A stretch of DNA of 12,241 nucleotides, taken from contig CALXJS010000045.1 of the NCBI GenBank assembly GCA_944388685.1, forward strand, positions 1 through 12,241, written 5' to 3'. Origin of the DNA: an uncultured Clostridia bacterium (GTDB lineage Bacteria > Bacillota_A > Clostridia > TANB77 > CAG-508). Every line of letters starts with the position of its first letter. Position 1 is the stretch's first letter. Under the pieces are notes generated by a model that saw only the letters and a list, made by a program, of their open reading frames with translations, ran no database searches and was not told the DNA's origin. A program made the translations under genes and the position numbers. Shown one piece after another: positions 1-6,680 of the stretch.

Positions 1-48
1 TTATAGCATGAAAGGAGTTGCTTTGCTACAAAGCTAAAGCTTATGTTA

Positions 49-67
49 CTACCGGCATAGCCGGTAG
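49..67. repeat. GC-rich perfect hairpin with ATA loop
   Basis: The arms CTACCGGC and GCCGGTAG are perfect 8-bp inverted repeats around an ATA triloop, and they stand out as GC-rich in an AT-rich region. A second small perfect hairpin (GCTTTG, CTA, CAAAGC) lies at 20-34. No U-run follows directly on either strand, so a simple intrinsic terminator is not certain. It could be part of an RNA 3' end or a dispersed repeat whose remainder lies left of the window. Confidence 0.45.
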
Positions 68-82
68 ATTACTTATATATAT

Positions 83-115
83 AAAAAATAAAAGCCATAT
101 CAGCTTTTATTTTTT
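83..115 (-). terminator. Bidirectional intrinsic terminator after the adhE-linked ORFs
   Basis: AAAAAATAAAAGC at 83-95 and GCTTTTATTTTTT at 103-115 are perfect 13-bp inverted repeats around a 7-base loop. The stem starts 8 bases past the stop codon of the minus-strand ORF ending at 123 and is A/U-flanked on both sides, so it could end transcripts from either direction. The stem is AT-rich apart from two G-C pairs, so its efficiency is uncertain. Confidence 0.6.
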
Positions 116-122
116 GTTAAAC

Positions 123-710
123 TTAATCTCCAATTTCATATCCTTTTTGTTTATCTTCTGGTGTCTTTGGCATTTCTTCTGTAGTTGTTTTCTCAGTTTT
201 TCCTACTTCAGATGTTTCTAATGTTGGATTTGTTTTTGTCCTCTCCTCTAATGAATTATTAATAGCTGTTATCATTTTCTTTCTTTTCTCTTCTGGAACT
301 TTCGCCAAATTTCCTATTAGCCCTGCTTCTATACATTGTTTAATAGCTTCTATTTCTTCTTCTCCTAATGTTGATGAAGCAAGTGGTTCTTTTGGTTTTG
401 TTTCTTGTTCCACTGCACCTTTCGTTCCTGCTATACTCTCAGGACTTACTTTCTCAGGTTCAACCTTTTTTTCTAAAGTTACTTTATTTTCTTGCTTTTC
501 TTTCAAACCAGGTATATATTCTTGGCTTTCTTCTATTTCTCCTTTGGCAATTCTCATTATATTTTCTACTTCTCTGGGTTCTATACCTAAGTTTGTAAAT
601 TCATGTTCTAGATAACTTGCTTCTTGGTCTGTTAGTTGACCCAAGTTTTTCATAAAAACAATAGCACTTCTATTTTCTTTTATCGCCTCTCCCACAACTT
701 TTTTTGCCAT
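123..710 (-). CDS. Acidic helical protein of unknown function (possible 3' part of a frameshifted gene)
   Basis: I do not recognise this 195-residue protein. It has no signal peptide or membrane segment. Residues 1-65 look helical. Residues 66-105 are low-complexity and rich in E, K and P. Residues about 112-150 form another helical block (LGEEEIEAIKQCIEAG), and the end is a T/E/K-rich tail, probably disordered. The ATG at 708-710 has no recognisable ribosome binding site. In its frame the open reading continues back past the ATG, across the stop of the preceding ORF, without any ATG, GTG or TTG until an in-frame stop at 771-773. That pre-ATG stretch (FDLTTVIQFFLNR) reads like real protein. 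The ORF may therefore be the continuation of the 745-1548 ORF, through +1 frameshifting, mutation or a base error, rather than an independent gene. A terminator-like hairpin follows. Confidence 0.6.
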   Translation of the reverse strand: MAKKVVGEAIKENRSAIVFMKNLGQLTDQEASYLEHEFTNLGIEPREVENIMRIAKGEIEESQEYIPGLKEKQENKVTLEKKVEPEKVSPESIAGTKGAVEQETKPKEPLASSTLGEEEIEAIKQCIEAGLIGNLAKVPEEKRKKMITAINNSLEERTKTNPTLETSEVGKTEKTTTEEMPKTPEDKQKGYEIGD

Positions 711-743
711 TCGATTTAGGAAAAATTGTATAACAGTTGTTAA

Positions 744-752
744 GTCAAAAGG
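744..752 (-). other. Candidate +1 frameshift site (CC TTT TGA C) joining two ORFs
   Basis: On the minus strand the 745-1548 ORF ends ACC TTT TGA followed by C. A +1 slip of the P-site tRNA from TTT to the overlapping TTT reads on as GAC TTA ACA and enters the frame of the 123-710 ORF with no further stop. The arrangement resembles the RF2 (prfB) recoding site CTT TGA C: a slippery U-run, then UGA in the poor-termination UGAC context. I see no strong SD-like stimulator such as the AGGGGG of prfB; there is only a purine run (GGAAAAAAGAAA) just upstream. A one-base deletion or insertion in the T4 run, real or from sequencing, explains the same pattern. Confidence 0.4.
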
Positions 753-1548
753 TTTCTTTTTTCCGTTGTATTAAATTTTCTATAGGTTTTATTGACTTCT
801 TTTTTTCTTTAGGTTTTGATTTAACAATTCGTTTATCTTGATATTCTTTTCCTATACGCTGTGGCATTTTTGCTCTTATCATTTCATCAATTGGCACAAT
901 TGCTTCCATTGGAGATATTCTGATAGAGCCATCAAATTCACAATATTGAATCGCAAAAACTCTTGCTATTGTTTTATATAATTCCTCATTAATTCTACTT
1001 GTTCTTTCTATATCTACTTTTTCTAAACAATCTTTCAGTTTCTGTACGATATCTTGCTGTGATTGGAAATCCTTTAATGATTTATACAATTCTTCTAATT
1101 CCTTGCAAATTGCATCTTCCTTTTTTTCCTCATCTTCTAATGAATTGATAACCTCCATTCTAATTGCTCTAGAAGATATTCCTTCATTTTGTAAAATATC
1201 TACTGTTGCTTCATCAGATGCTTGCTTTACTAACGTTCCTGTTAAATTATCTGGAACTTCAGAACTTTCCGCTGCTATTTGAGCAGATTTATCAATAACA
1301 TCTTGAGGAATTTGTTCAGAATTCACTGCTTCTTCTACAATTGTCTGTTGCATTTCTGGATTTTCTTGTAATACAGTTACAAGTTTTTTAGCCTGTTCTT
1401 CTCTGATTTCTTCTTCTGATAATTCTTCGCCTTGTGTTGGCTTAATAACTTGCTCTTCAAGTAGTTCCTCTGGTGTTTTTTCTTTATTTTCCTCTGCTAG
1501 TTCTCGTATTTTATCTTGAACTTTTTCGCCTATATTTTTTAACTTCAT
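745..1548 (-). CDS. Acidic helical-repeat protein of unknown function, directly downstream of adhE
   Basis: This 267-residue protein is not one I recognise. It is cytoplasmic by appearance, with no signal peptide or membrane helix. Residues 10-50 are a strongly charged, probably coiled helix. Residues about 53-135 look like short helical repeats in which I/V-P-x-D/N marks helix starts (SEQIPQDVIDKSAQ, then SSEVPDNLTGTLVKQ). Residues 140-200 are another charged helical block. Residues 200-230 hold a more conserved-looking stretch (CEFDGSIRISPMEAIVPIDEM), and the C-terminus is Lys-rich. It starts 6 bases after the adhE stop (TAATAAAAAATG), and the nearest purine-rich match, GGAAAGGAT, sits inside the adhE 3' end about 16 bases from the ATG. 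Co-transcription and translational coupling with adhE are likely. It may continue into the next ORF by a +1 frameshift at its TGA. Confidence 0.75.
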   Translation of the reverse strand: MKLKNIGEKVQDKIRELAEENKEKTPEELLEEQVIKPTQGEELSEEEIREEQAKKLVTVLQENPEMQQTIVEEAVNSEQIPQDVIDKSAQIAAESSEVPDNLTGTLVKQASDEATVDILQNEGISSRAIRMEVINSLEDEEKKEDAICKELEELYKSLKDFQSQQDIVQKLKDCLEKVDIERTSRINEELYKTIARVFAIQYCEFDGSIRISPMEAIVPIDEMIRAKMPQRIGKEYQDKRIVKSKPKEKKKSIKPIENLIQRKKETF

Positions 1549-1554
1549 TTTTTA

Positions 1555-4167
1555 TTATCTTACATCCTTTCCGTAATAACTATCTAATAAGATTTGTTTA
1601 ATTTCTGATACAAGTGGTACTCTTGGGTTAGCAGTTGTACATTGGTCTTCAAATGCTCTATCTGCTAGCATATCTACCTTTGACAAAAATTCTTGTTCTT
1701 CAATTCCCGCTTCTTGGAATGATTTTGGAATATTCATATGTGCATTCATTTCTTTTATTTTCTCAATTAAACTACTAATTCCTTCTTCTTTCGTTTCTGC
1801 TTTCAATCCGACTTTTTTAGCCATTTCATAATATTTTTGGTCAGCTATAAAATATTCATATTTAGGGAATGAAACAAATTTTGTTGGTTTTGTAGCATTA
1901 TATCTTACGACATATGGCAATAATATCGCATTAATTCTTCCATGTGGTAAATGGAATTCTGCACCAATTTTATGTGCCATTGAATGGTTTACACCTAAAA
2001 AGGCATTTGTGAATGCCATACCTGCAATCGCACTTGCATTATGCATTTTTTCACGAGCCAATTTATTTGTTCCATTATCATAGGCTTGCTCTAAATACTT
2101 AAATACCAATTCGACTGCTTTTTCAGCTAGTCCATCTGTATAATCTGATGCCATATTTGAAACATATGCTTCTAATGCATGTGTTAACACATCCATACCA
2201 GTATCTGCTGTAACAGATTTTGGTAAACTCATAACCAAATCAGGGTCTACAATTGCAACATCTGGTGTTAATTCATAATCTGCTAATGGATATTTTTTAT
2301 TCTTTTCTTTATCTGTAATAACGGCAAATGATGTTACTTCTGAACCTGTACCTGATGTTGTTGGAATGGCTACCATTTGACATTTTTCTCCTAGTTTAGG
2401 GAATTTATAAGTACGTTTTCTAATATCCATAAATTTTAGTTTTAATCCTTCTGGGTCAGCCTCTGGATGTTCGTAGAATAACCACATTCCTTTTGCTGCA
2501 TCAATTGGACTTCCTCCACCTAATGCAATAATAACATCAGGTTTGAAAGTTTTCATCGCTTCTACACCTTTCATAATCGTATCAAATGATGGGTCTGATT
2601 CTACTTCACTAAAGATTTCTGAATGTACATAGTGTTGTCTATTTCTTAAATGATATAGGATTTTATCTACATATCCTAATTTTACCATTCCTTGGTCTGT
2701 GACAATAAATGCTCTTTCAATGTTTGGCATTTTCTCTAAATAAGCAATTGAACCTGCTTCAAAATATATTTTTTCTGGAACTTTAAACCATTGCATATTA
2801 ACCCTCCTATTGGCAACTCTTTTTATATTAATTAAGTTTACAGATGATACATTGGCTGTTGTTGAATTTCCACCAAATGAACCACATCCTAATGTCAATG
2901 ATGGCATATTGGTATTATAAATATCCCCAATTGCACCATGTGTTGATGGAGAGTTTACAATAATTCTTCCTGCTTTCATAGTTTCTGAAAATTTCAAAAT
3001 CGTATCTTTATTTTCTGAATGGATTACGGCTGAATGTCCTAATCCACCAAATTCTAGTAATCTTTCTGCTGTATTAATTCCTTCCTCTTCATTTTTTACA
3101 ATATAATAAGTTAATACTGGACTTAATTTTTCTTTTGAAAATGGATAATCTTTTCCAACACCAGTTTCATAAACCACTAATACTTTTGTATCTTCTGGAA
3201 CATCAAATCCTGCTTCTTTTGCAATCGTATGAGGATATTGTCCTGGTACATGTGATTTTAATTTGTAATCTCCATTTTCCAATTTCTCAAACATGCTATT
3301 GGTTAATTTTTGTTTTTCTTCTTCATTTACAAAGTAACATCCTGCTTGTTTCATCAATTCTTCAAATTTTTCATGAATTTCTTCATCAACAATTGCTGCT
3401 TGTTCTGACGCACAAATCATACCATTGTCAAATGCTTTTGACATAACTAAATCATTTACAGATGTTTCTAATTTTGCTGTTTTATCAATATAGCATGGTA
3501 CATTTCCAGGTCCTACACCTAATGCTGGTTTTCCACAAGAATAAGCAGATTTTACCATGCCTGTCCCACCAGTTGCTAAAATTAAGTTTACATCTGGATG
3601 GTTCATTAATAATCTTGTGGCTGTAATACTTGGTTTTTCAATCCATAAAATACAGTTTTCTGGTGCTCCTGCTTTTACAGCCGCATCTCTTAAAATTCTA
3701 GCAGCTTCTACACTACATTTTTGTGCAGATGGATGGAAACCAAATATGATAACATTTCTGGTTTTTGCTGATATGATAGATTTAAACATTGTGGTTGAAG
3801 TTGGATTTGTAACAGGTGTAACCCCTGCAATAATTCCAATAGGTTCTGCAATTTCTACATAATCATCTTCTACATTTTCATCTATAATGCCTACTGTTTT
3901 TTCATATTTGATACTGTGATATATATATTCTGTTGCAAACATATTCTTGGTAATTTTATCTTCATAGATTCCTCTTCCAGTTTCTTCTACCGCCATTTTG
4001 GCTAGTTTCATGTGATTTTCAAGACCTGCCATTGCCATTGCTTTCGTGATATTATTGACAGTTTCTTGATCTAATTTTAGATATTCTTGAGATGCTACTT
4101 TTGCTTTTTCTACTAAGTCGTTAATCATCTCTTCAATCTCTTTTTCTTCATTTACGTTATCACTCAT
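1555..4167 (-). CDS. adhE: Bifunctional aldehyde-alcohol dehydrogenase AdhE
   Basis: AdhE reduces acetyl-CoA to acetaldehyde and then ethanol, using two NADH, in the cytoplasm; known homologues assemble into spirosome filaments. The 870-residue length matches the family. Residues about 10-440 are the CoA-acylating aldehyde dehydrogenase domain, with the catalytic Cys252 in FDNGMICASEQ and glycine-rich ATGGTG and GVGPGN segments. A linker follows (about 445-465), then the iron-dependent alcohol dehydrogenase domain, with the NAD-binding GGGSP near 550 and metal ligands Asp659, His663 (DVLTH), His728 (NHSMAH) and His742 (LPHG). I chose the ATG at 4165-4167, not an ATG seven codons earlier, because AAAAGGAGG lies six bases upstream; the longer start would begin inside the RBS hairpin. 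It has its own consensus promoter and probably runs on into the two acidic ORFs. All key residues are present. Confidence 0.97.
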   Translation of the reverse strand: MSDNVNEEKEIEEMINDLVEKAKVASQEYLKLDQETVNNITKAMAMAGLENHMKLAKMAVEETGRGIYEDKITKNMFATEYIYHSIKYEKTVGIIDENVEDDYVEIAEPIGIIAGVTPVTNPTSTTMFKSIISAKTRNVIIFGFHPSAQKCSVEAARILRDAAVKAGAPENCILWIEKPSITATRLLMNHPDVNLILATGGTGMVKSAYSCGKPALGVGPGNVPCYIDKTAKLETSVNDLVMSKAFDNGMICASEQAAIVDEEIHEKFEELMKQAGCYFVNEEEKQKLTNSMFEKLENGDYKLKSHVPGQYPHTIAKEAGFDVPEDTKVLVVYETGVGKDYPFSKEKLSPVLTYYIVKNEEEGINTAERLLEFGGLGHSAVIHSENKDTILKFSETMKAGRIIVNSPSTHGAIGDIYNTNMPSLTLGCGSFGGNSTTANVSSVNLINIKRVANRRVNMQWFKVPEKIYFEAGSIAYLEKMPNIERAFIVTDQGMVKLGYVDKILYHLRNRQHYVHSEIFSEVESDPSFDTIMKGVEAMKTFKPDVIIALGGGSPIDAAKGMWLFYEHPEADPEGLKLKFMDIRKRTYKFPKLGEKCQMVAIPTTSGTGSEVTSFAVITDKEKNKKYPLADYELTPDVAIVDPDLVMSLPKSVTADTGMDVLTHALEAYVSNMASDYTDGLAEKAVELVFKYLEQAYDNGTNKLAREKMHNASAIAGMAFTNAFLGVNHSMAHKIGAEFHLPHGRINAILLPYVVRYNATKPTKFVSFPKYEYFIADQKYYEMAKKVGLKAETKEEGISSLIEKIKEMNAHMNIPKSFQEAGIEEQEFLSKVDMLADRAFEDQCTTANPRVPLVSEIKQILLDSYYGKDVR

Positions 4168-4173
4168 AAATAA

Positions 4174-4200
4174 CCTCCTTTTGAGCAATAAAAATTGCCC
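4174..4200 (-). promoter_or_regulatory. adhE ribosome binding site with abutting hairpin
   Basis: In the mRNA a 7-bp hairpin (GGGCAAU, UUUU loop, AUUGCUC; 4200-4183) ends directly against the AAAAGGAGG Shine-Dalgarno at 4182-4174, six bases before the adhE ATG. The SD is near-perfect and fixes the start. The hairpin could stabilise the 5' end or help keep the RBS open; this role is inferred. Confidence 0.6.
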
Positions 4201-4229
4201 TGTGTTTTATAAAACCTTCTATCACTCTA

Positions 4230-4247
4230 TTATAAAAGATTCAACAA
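4230..4247 (-). promoter_or_regulatory. Weak candidate Rex-type redox operator at the adhE start site
   Basis: On the minus strand TTGTTGAATCTTTTATAA matches the Rex consensus TTGTTAA-N4-TTAACAA at 11 of 14 specified positions, four bases downstream of the -10 box and over the expected transcription start. Rex represses adhE at high NAD+/NADH in many Bacillota, so the site and gene fit. The match is imperfect and AT-rich sequence gives chance hits. Confidence 0.3.
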
Positions 4248-4251
4248 ATCC

Positions 4252-4279
4252 ATTATATATGATTAGGATGAAATGTCAA
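4252..4279 (-). promoter_or_regulatory. adhE promoter (TTGACA-16-TATAAT)
   Basis: On the minus strand TTGACA (4279-4274) and TATAAT (4257-4252) are both full sigma-A consensus hexamers separated by 16 bases. Transcription should start near 4245, giving a leader of about 80 bases before the adhE ATG. Confidence 0.85.
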
Positions 4280-4346
4280 TAATATCCTTCTTATATTTCT
4301 CAGTTTTTTTGACAAAAAACTGCTATGTTGTTTTACTATGTCAATT

Positions 4347-4446
4347 GAACAATAGCGGGCTTTTTTTATATTTTATCTGTTTATGACAGTTTAAAGCCCG
4401 CGTTATTGTTCGGCGCCAAATTTTACGCAAGTCAAAATTTGTGTGC
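4347..4446. repeat. Bipartite hairpin element, copy A (between the DUF3592-like gene and adhE)
   Basis: Stem I pairs 4347-4363 (GAACAATA, GCGGGCTTT) with 4393-4411 (AAAGCCCGC, GT bulge, TATTGTTC): 17 bp, a 2-base bulge and a 29-base AU-rich loop that holds a small CTGT/ACAG hairpin. One base later stem II pairs GCGC-CAAATTTT (4413-4424) with AAAATTTG-T-GTGC (4434-4446), including one bulged T and one G-U pair. Copy B at 11178-11297 has the same two-stem design, spacer motif, bulge and G-U pair. The stems may also end transcription of the cassette at 4473-5991, but no clean U-run follows stem I on the minus strand. Confidence 0.6.
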
Positions 4447-4472
4447 ATCGTTTTCTACTTCAAACATTGCTG

Positions 4473-5330
4473 TTAAGATTTATTTTTCTTATTACGCCTT
4501 AATGTCACAAATGGTGAAGAAAATAATATTACAAGACCAATTCCAATAACCAATATCAAAATATTGATTGGATTATCTTTTTTCACAGACTTGCTAGGAT
4601 TTTGTTCATCATAATATAGTTCAAAGGTATCACCTAAATGATCAGCTAGCACTCCTTCTTCATATTCATTATTAATATATATGTATTTATTTCCATCTAC
4701 ATAGTAATATGCAACTAATTTATAATTATCTGACGCCCCTCCCCTGCTATATATCTCTGAATATATAGTCGCTACTGCTACATTATTTTTTCCTTTTAAA
4801 CTAAAGTAATTAATAGCGTCATCTACTTGAGAGCCAATAAATCCAAATCCTACTATGATTAAAAATATAAAAATTGGAGTTAATGATGATACCTTATGTT
4901 CTCTTCCGTTTTCCTCTTCATATGTTAATATAGAAGTTAATCCAGCTGAAATAAAAAATAGAGTAACAAATATATATAATACAGGATTTAACAAACTTAT
5001 ACCAGATGATGTATGATCTAATTCAATGTAAATTCCATCATTAACATTATTTTTGTCTATATACATTATAACTGTTTCATTATTTGGTATATTTGGTGTA
5101 ATTTTTTCATTGTCTATATTATAAATATTTTGAATATACACTCTTTCATTATCTACTTCATAATACAATGTTCCAGAGTCACTATAAACATATTGTAATG
5201 TATAATTGCTTTTTTTAGCATTCCAACTAATAACCGAATTTGTATTCGTAATAAAAATTAAAACTCCTATAATTAGTAAAATCCATCCTACAATTTTAAA
5301 TGATTTTTTTGTTTCTTTTTTGTAATCCAT
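4473..5330 (-). CDS. Four-helix membrane protein with two DUF3592-like modules
   Basis: This 285-residue integral membrane protein appears to be an internal duplication: helix (13-30), predicted beta-rich extramembrane domain (40-105), helix (113-136), then helix (150-167), beta-rich domain (183-248), helix (255-276), and a basic tail. The second soluble domain, with VAYYYVDGNKYIY and FELYYDEQNPSKS, has the style of DUF3592 proteins, which have no firmly established function. The first domain is a more diverged version (GTLYYEVDNERVYI, then VIMYIDKNN). It is the last gene of a minus-strand trio with a zinc-ribbon protein and a DUF4176 protein, 60 bases after the latter. The ATG at 5328-5330 has a weak RBS: GAGGGGAG sits about 13 bases upstream, and a closer GTG runs into a stop. 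The DUF3592 assignment is from pattern memory and is moderate. Confidence 0.8.
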   Translation of the reverse strand: MDYKKETKKSFKIVGWILLIIGVLIFITNTNSVISWNAKKSNYTLQYVYSDSGTLYYEVDNERVYIQNIYNIDNEKITPNIPNNETVIMYIDKNNVNDGIYIELDHTSSGISLLNPVLYIFVTLFFISAGLTSILTYEEENGREHKVSSLTPIFIFLIIVGFGFIGSQVDDAINYFSLKGKNNVAVATIYSEIYSRGGASDNYKLVAYYYVDGNKYIYINNEYEEGVLADHLGDTFELYYDEQNPSKSVKKDNPINILILVIGIGLVILFSSPFVTLRRNKKNKS

Positions 5331-5390
5331 CTTTATGTTAACACTCCCCTCTTATAAAAAACAGCAATTTTGAACTGTATTATCTTTCTA

Positions 5391-5687
5391 TTAATTTTCA
5401 TTTTCTTTTTCATAACAGTTTGATAATTCATCTAAGAATTTATCTCTTTCTTCATCCTCATATCCTCTGAAAATAATTTCTTTAATATCTTCATGATTAA
5501 ACAAATATATCATTCCAGGTCCTAAATTTCCTTGTGGATAAGGTACAGATACATAATCATATTCCTTTGGTTTCTTAAATAAGCCTCCCTCTCCATCTGA
5601 TTGCATGATGCCATAAATCATAAGCGGTTGCTCTCCATCTTTTAAAATTACAATAGAACCAATTGGTAATAAATCTTTTATTTTCAT
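5391..5687 (-). CDS. DUF4176 domain protein
   Basis: This 98-residue soluble protein is recognised from the DUF4176 pattern along nearly its whole length: LLPIGSIVILKDG at the N-terminus (6-18), an LMIYGIMQ strand (22-29), YDYVSVPYPQGNLGPG (43-58), then YLFNHEDI and the GYEDEE end (61-80). The molecular function of DUF4176 is unknown to me. Members are often encoded within or beside type VII (ESX/WXG100) secretion and LXG toxin loci in Bacillota; no WXG100, LXG or EssC gene is visible in this window. The RBS AAAGGG lies upstream of the ATG at 5685-5687. It starts 31 bases after the zinc-ribbon gene, so the two are probably co-transcribed. Confidence 0.85.
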   Translation of the reverse strand: MKIKDLLPIGSIVILKDGEQPLMIYGIMQSDGEGGLFKKPKEYDYVSVPYPQGNLGPGMIYLFNHEDIKEIIFRGYEDEERDKFLDELSNCYEKENEN

Positions 5688-5718
5688 AATATTTCCCTTT
5701 CTTATATTTAATTTTATA

Positions 5719-5991
5719 TTATTTGTTTGCCAATTCTTTTAAAGTATATTGTGAGCCACATTTTGGGCATGTAAAACTATAAATATAATGTTTTACTTTG
5801 GCATGAGGTATAAAAAAAGCACTTGACTTTGAATTGAATTCTGAACCTTTGGCAGTTTCGTAATCTTTTCTTTTATCCATTACCCATCCACATTTTGGAC
5901 ATATTTTCTTTGTGAAAAGAAAATAAAATAATTCTTTAAAAGTAAAATCATACCTAAAAGCATCATGTTTCACTTCTTGTTTATTTTTCAT
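5719..5991 (-). CDS. Small zinc-ribbon protein of unknown function
   Basis: This 90-residue protein carries two CPKCG knuckles, at about residues 29-33 and 74-78, which together would bind one zinc ion. The roughly 40 residues between them include a PHAKVKHYIYSF strand segment. The N-terminal 25 residues (FRYDFTFKELFYFLFT) are hydrophobic-aromatic but do not make a clear membrane helix. I start it at the ATG at 5989-5991 because AGAAGGAGGA lies just upstream; an ATG seven codons earlier (6012) would overlap that RBS. It heads the trio with the DUF4176 and DUF3592-like genes. The function could be nucleic-acid or protein binding; nothing in the sequence decides this. Confidence 0.8.
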   Translation of the reverse strand: MKNKQEVKHDAFRYDFTFKELFYFLFTKKICPKCGWVMDKRKDYETAKGSEFNSKSSAFFIPHAKVKHYIYSFTCPKCGSQYTLKELANK

Positions 5992-6024
5992 AAACTTCCT
6001 CCTTCTATTCATTTTTTTATTAAA

Positions 6025-6048
6025 AAACTTGTTTACTAGAACAAATTT
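6025..6048 (-). terminator. Intrinsic terminator of the remnant gene
   Basis: On the minus strand AAATTTGTT (6048-6040), a 6-base loop, and AACAAGTTT (6033-6025) form a 9-bp stem with one U-G pair, followed by a short U-run (TTTAAT). It overlaps the TAA of the decayed ORF at 6047-6286, as expected for that gene's own terminator. Confidence 0.55.
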
Positions 6049-6286
6049 ATGATAAATCTAATTCATCTGTATCTTTAATTTGTTCTGGGGTTTGTTGTCT
6101 TTGTGCATTCTCTATATTATTTACAGAATAGTTTGACATATCACTAATTTAATCTTTAAATGGTTGTTGATTAGTATTTTTCTGTTGTTTTTTTGTAGTA
6201 TCACATTTAATACCATTATTTATCTTTTTTTGAATTTCTTTTTGATGTTTTTTCAATATTTCTGGATATAGTTCATTTTTTAAACT
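6047..6286 (-). pseudogene. Remnant of a Lys/Gln-rich protein with an internal stop
   Basis: On the minus strand one frame reads as a lysine-rich, protein-like sequence (NELYPEILKKHQKEIQ, then KKQQKNTNQQPFKD), hits an in-frame TAA at 6149-6151, and continues at once in the same frame (ISDMSNYSVNNIENA, then TPEQIKDTDELDLS) to a TAA at 6047-6049. There is no plausible start: an ATG near 6278 is out of frame and meets a stop after seven codons. A promoter-like sequence lies upstream and a terminator directly at the end, so this looks like a gene broken by at least a nonsense change and a damaged 5' end. Family unknown. A suppressed stop or a sequence error could also explain the internal TAA. 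Confidence 0.5.
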
Positions 6287-6320
6287 TTATATGATAATTA
6301 CATTTTTATTAACTGTAAAC

Positions 6321-6348
6321 ATTGTACCATAAAAAGATTAAAAAACAA
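6321..6348 (-). promoter_or_regulatory. Promoter-like sequence upstream of the remnant and zinc-ribbon cassette
   Basis: On the minus strand TTGTTT (6348-6343), 16 bases, and TACAAT (6326-6321, preceded by TATGG) form a good sigma-A promoter. It points into the remnant at 6047-6286. With read-through of the weak terminator at 6025-6048 it could also supply the zinc-ribbon, DUF4176 and DUF3592-like genes. Confidence 0.55.
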
Positions 6349-6398
6349 TAATTTAGATTATTTTTTTAGTATATCTGTTTTTAATATTTAGTTAGAAA

Positions 6399-6603
6399 TT
6401 ACATTTCTAAATCATATCCTTTTTCTCTTTCTTCTTGTTTAATTTGTTTTTCTGGATCTATAAAAGTATTTGTTTCCTTTTGAAAATCTCTAACCAAATT
6501 ATCTTCTTCAGCAATATCAATTTTTTTACAATTCGCTTTTAAAGATTTTGCTTTGTAAAACTAAATTCATATATTGATAAATTTCAACCTTGTGCAACGT
6601 TTT
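6399..6603 (-). pseudogene. C-terminal remnant of a second unknown gene, frameshifted
   Basis: On the minus strand the frame open from 6560 to the TAA at 6399-6401 encodes a charged C-terminus (AKSLKANCKKIDIAEEDN, then DFQKETNTFIDPEKQ, then EEREKGYDLEM) with no ATG start. Just upstream, in another frame, 6533-6603 reads LHKVEIYQYMNLVLQ. The two overlap near 6533-6560 and look like one protein broken by a frameshift, with the N-terminal part missing. No ribosome binding site is visible. Family not recognised. An 8-bp hairpin (TTAGAAAT, TAC, ATTTCTAA; 6392-6410) spans the stop. Confidence 0.45.
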
Positions 6604-6640
6604 TTATGTTATAGAAAAAAGTGATTTACCTATACTACAA

Positions 6641-6679
6641 AAAAATATTCCTAGAGTTCAATACTCTAAGAATATTTTT
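6641..6679 (-). terminator. Terminator of the M23 peptidase gene
   Basis: AAAAATATTC-C-TAGAGT (6641-6657) pairs with ACTCTA-A-GAATATTTTT (6663-6679): 16 bp with one mismatch and a 5-base loop, starting one base after the stop codon. The minus strand continues with a T-run, as in an intrinsic terminator. Confidence 0.8.
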
Positions 6680-6680
6680 A

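Noticed and set aside
2..37. Possible C-terminal end of a plus-strand gene entering from the left (ending KGVALLQS)
   Set aside because: Only 11 codons are visible and nothing supports them as coding.
18..221. Plus-strand ORF starting at a TTG with AAAGGAG just before it
   Set aside because: The SD touches the start codon, the frame runs through two hairpins and the antisense of a better ORF, and the product is hydrophobic low-complexity typical of a shadow frame.
4347..4411. Simple intrinsic terminator for the DUF3592-like gene
   Set aside because: On the minus strand the right arm is followed by AATTGACAT, not a U-run, and a second conserved stem is attached; I list it as a structured repeat, though a termination role is still possible.
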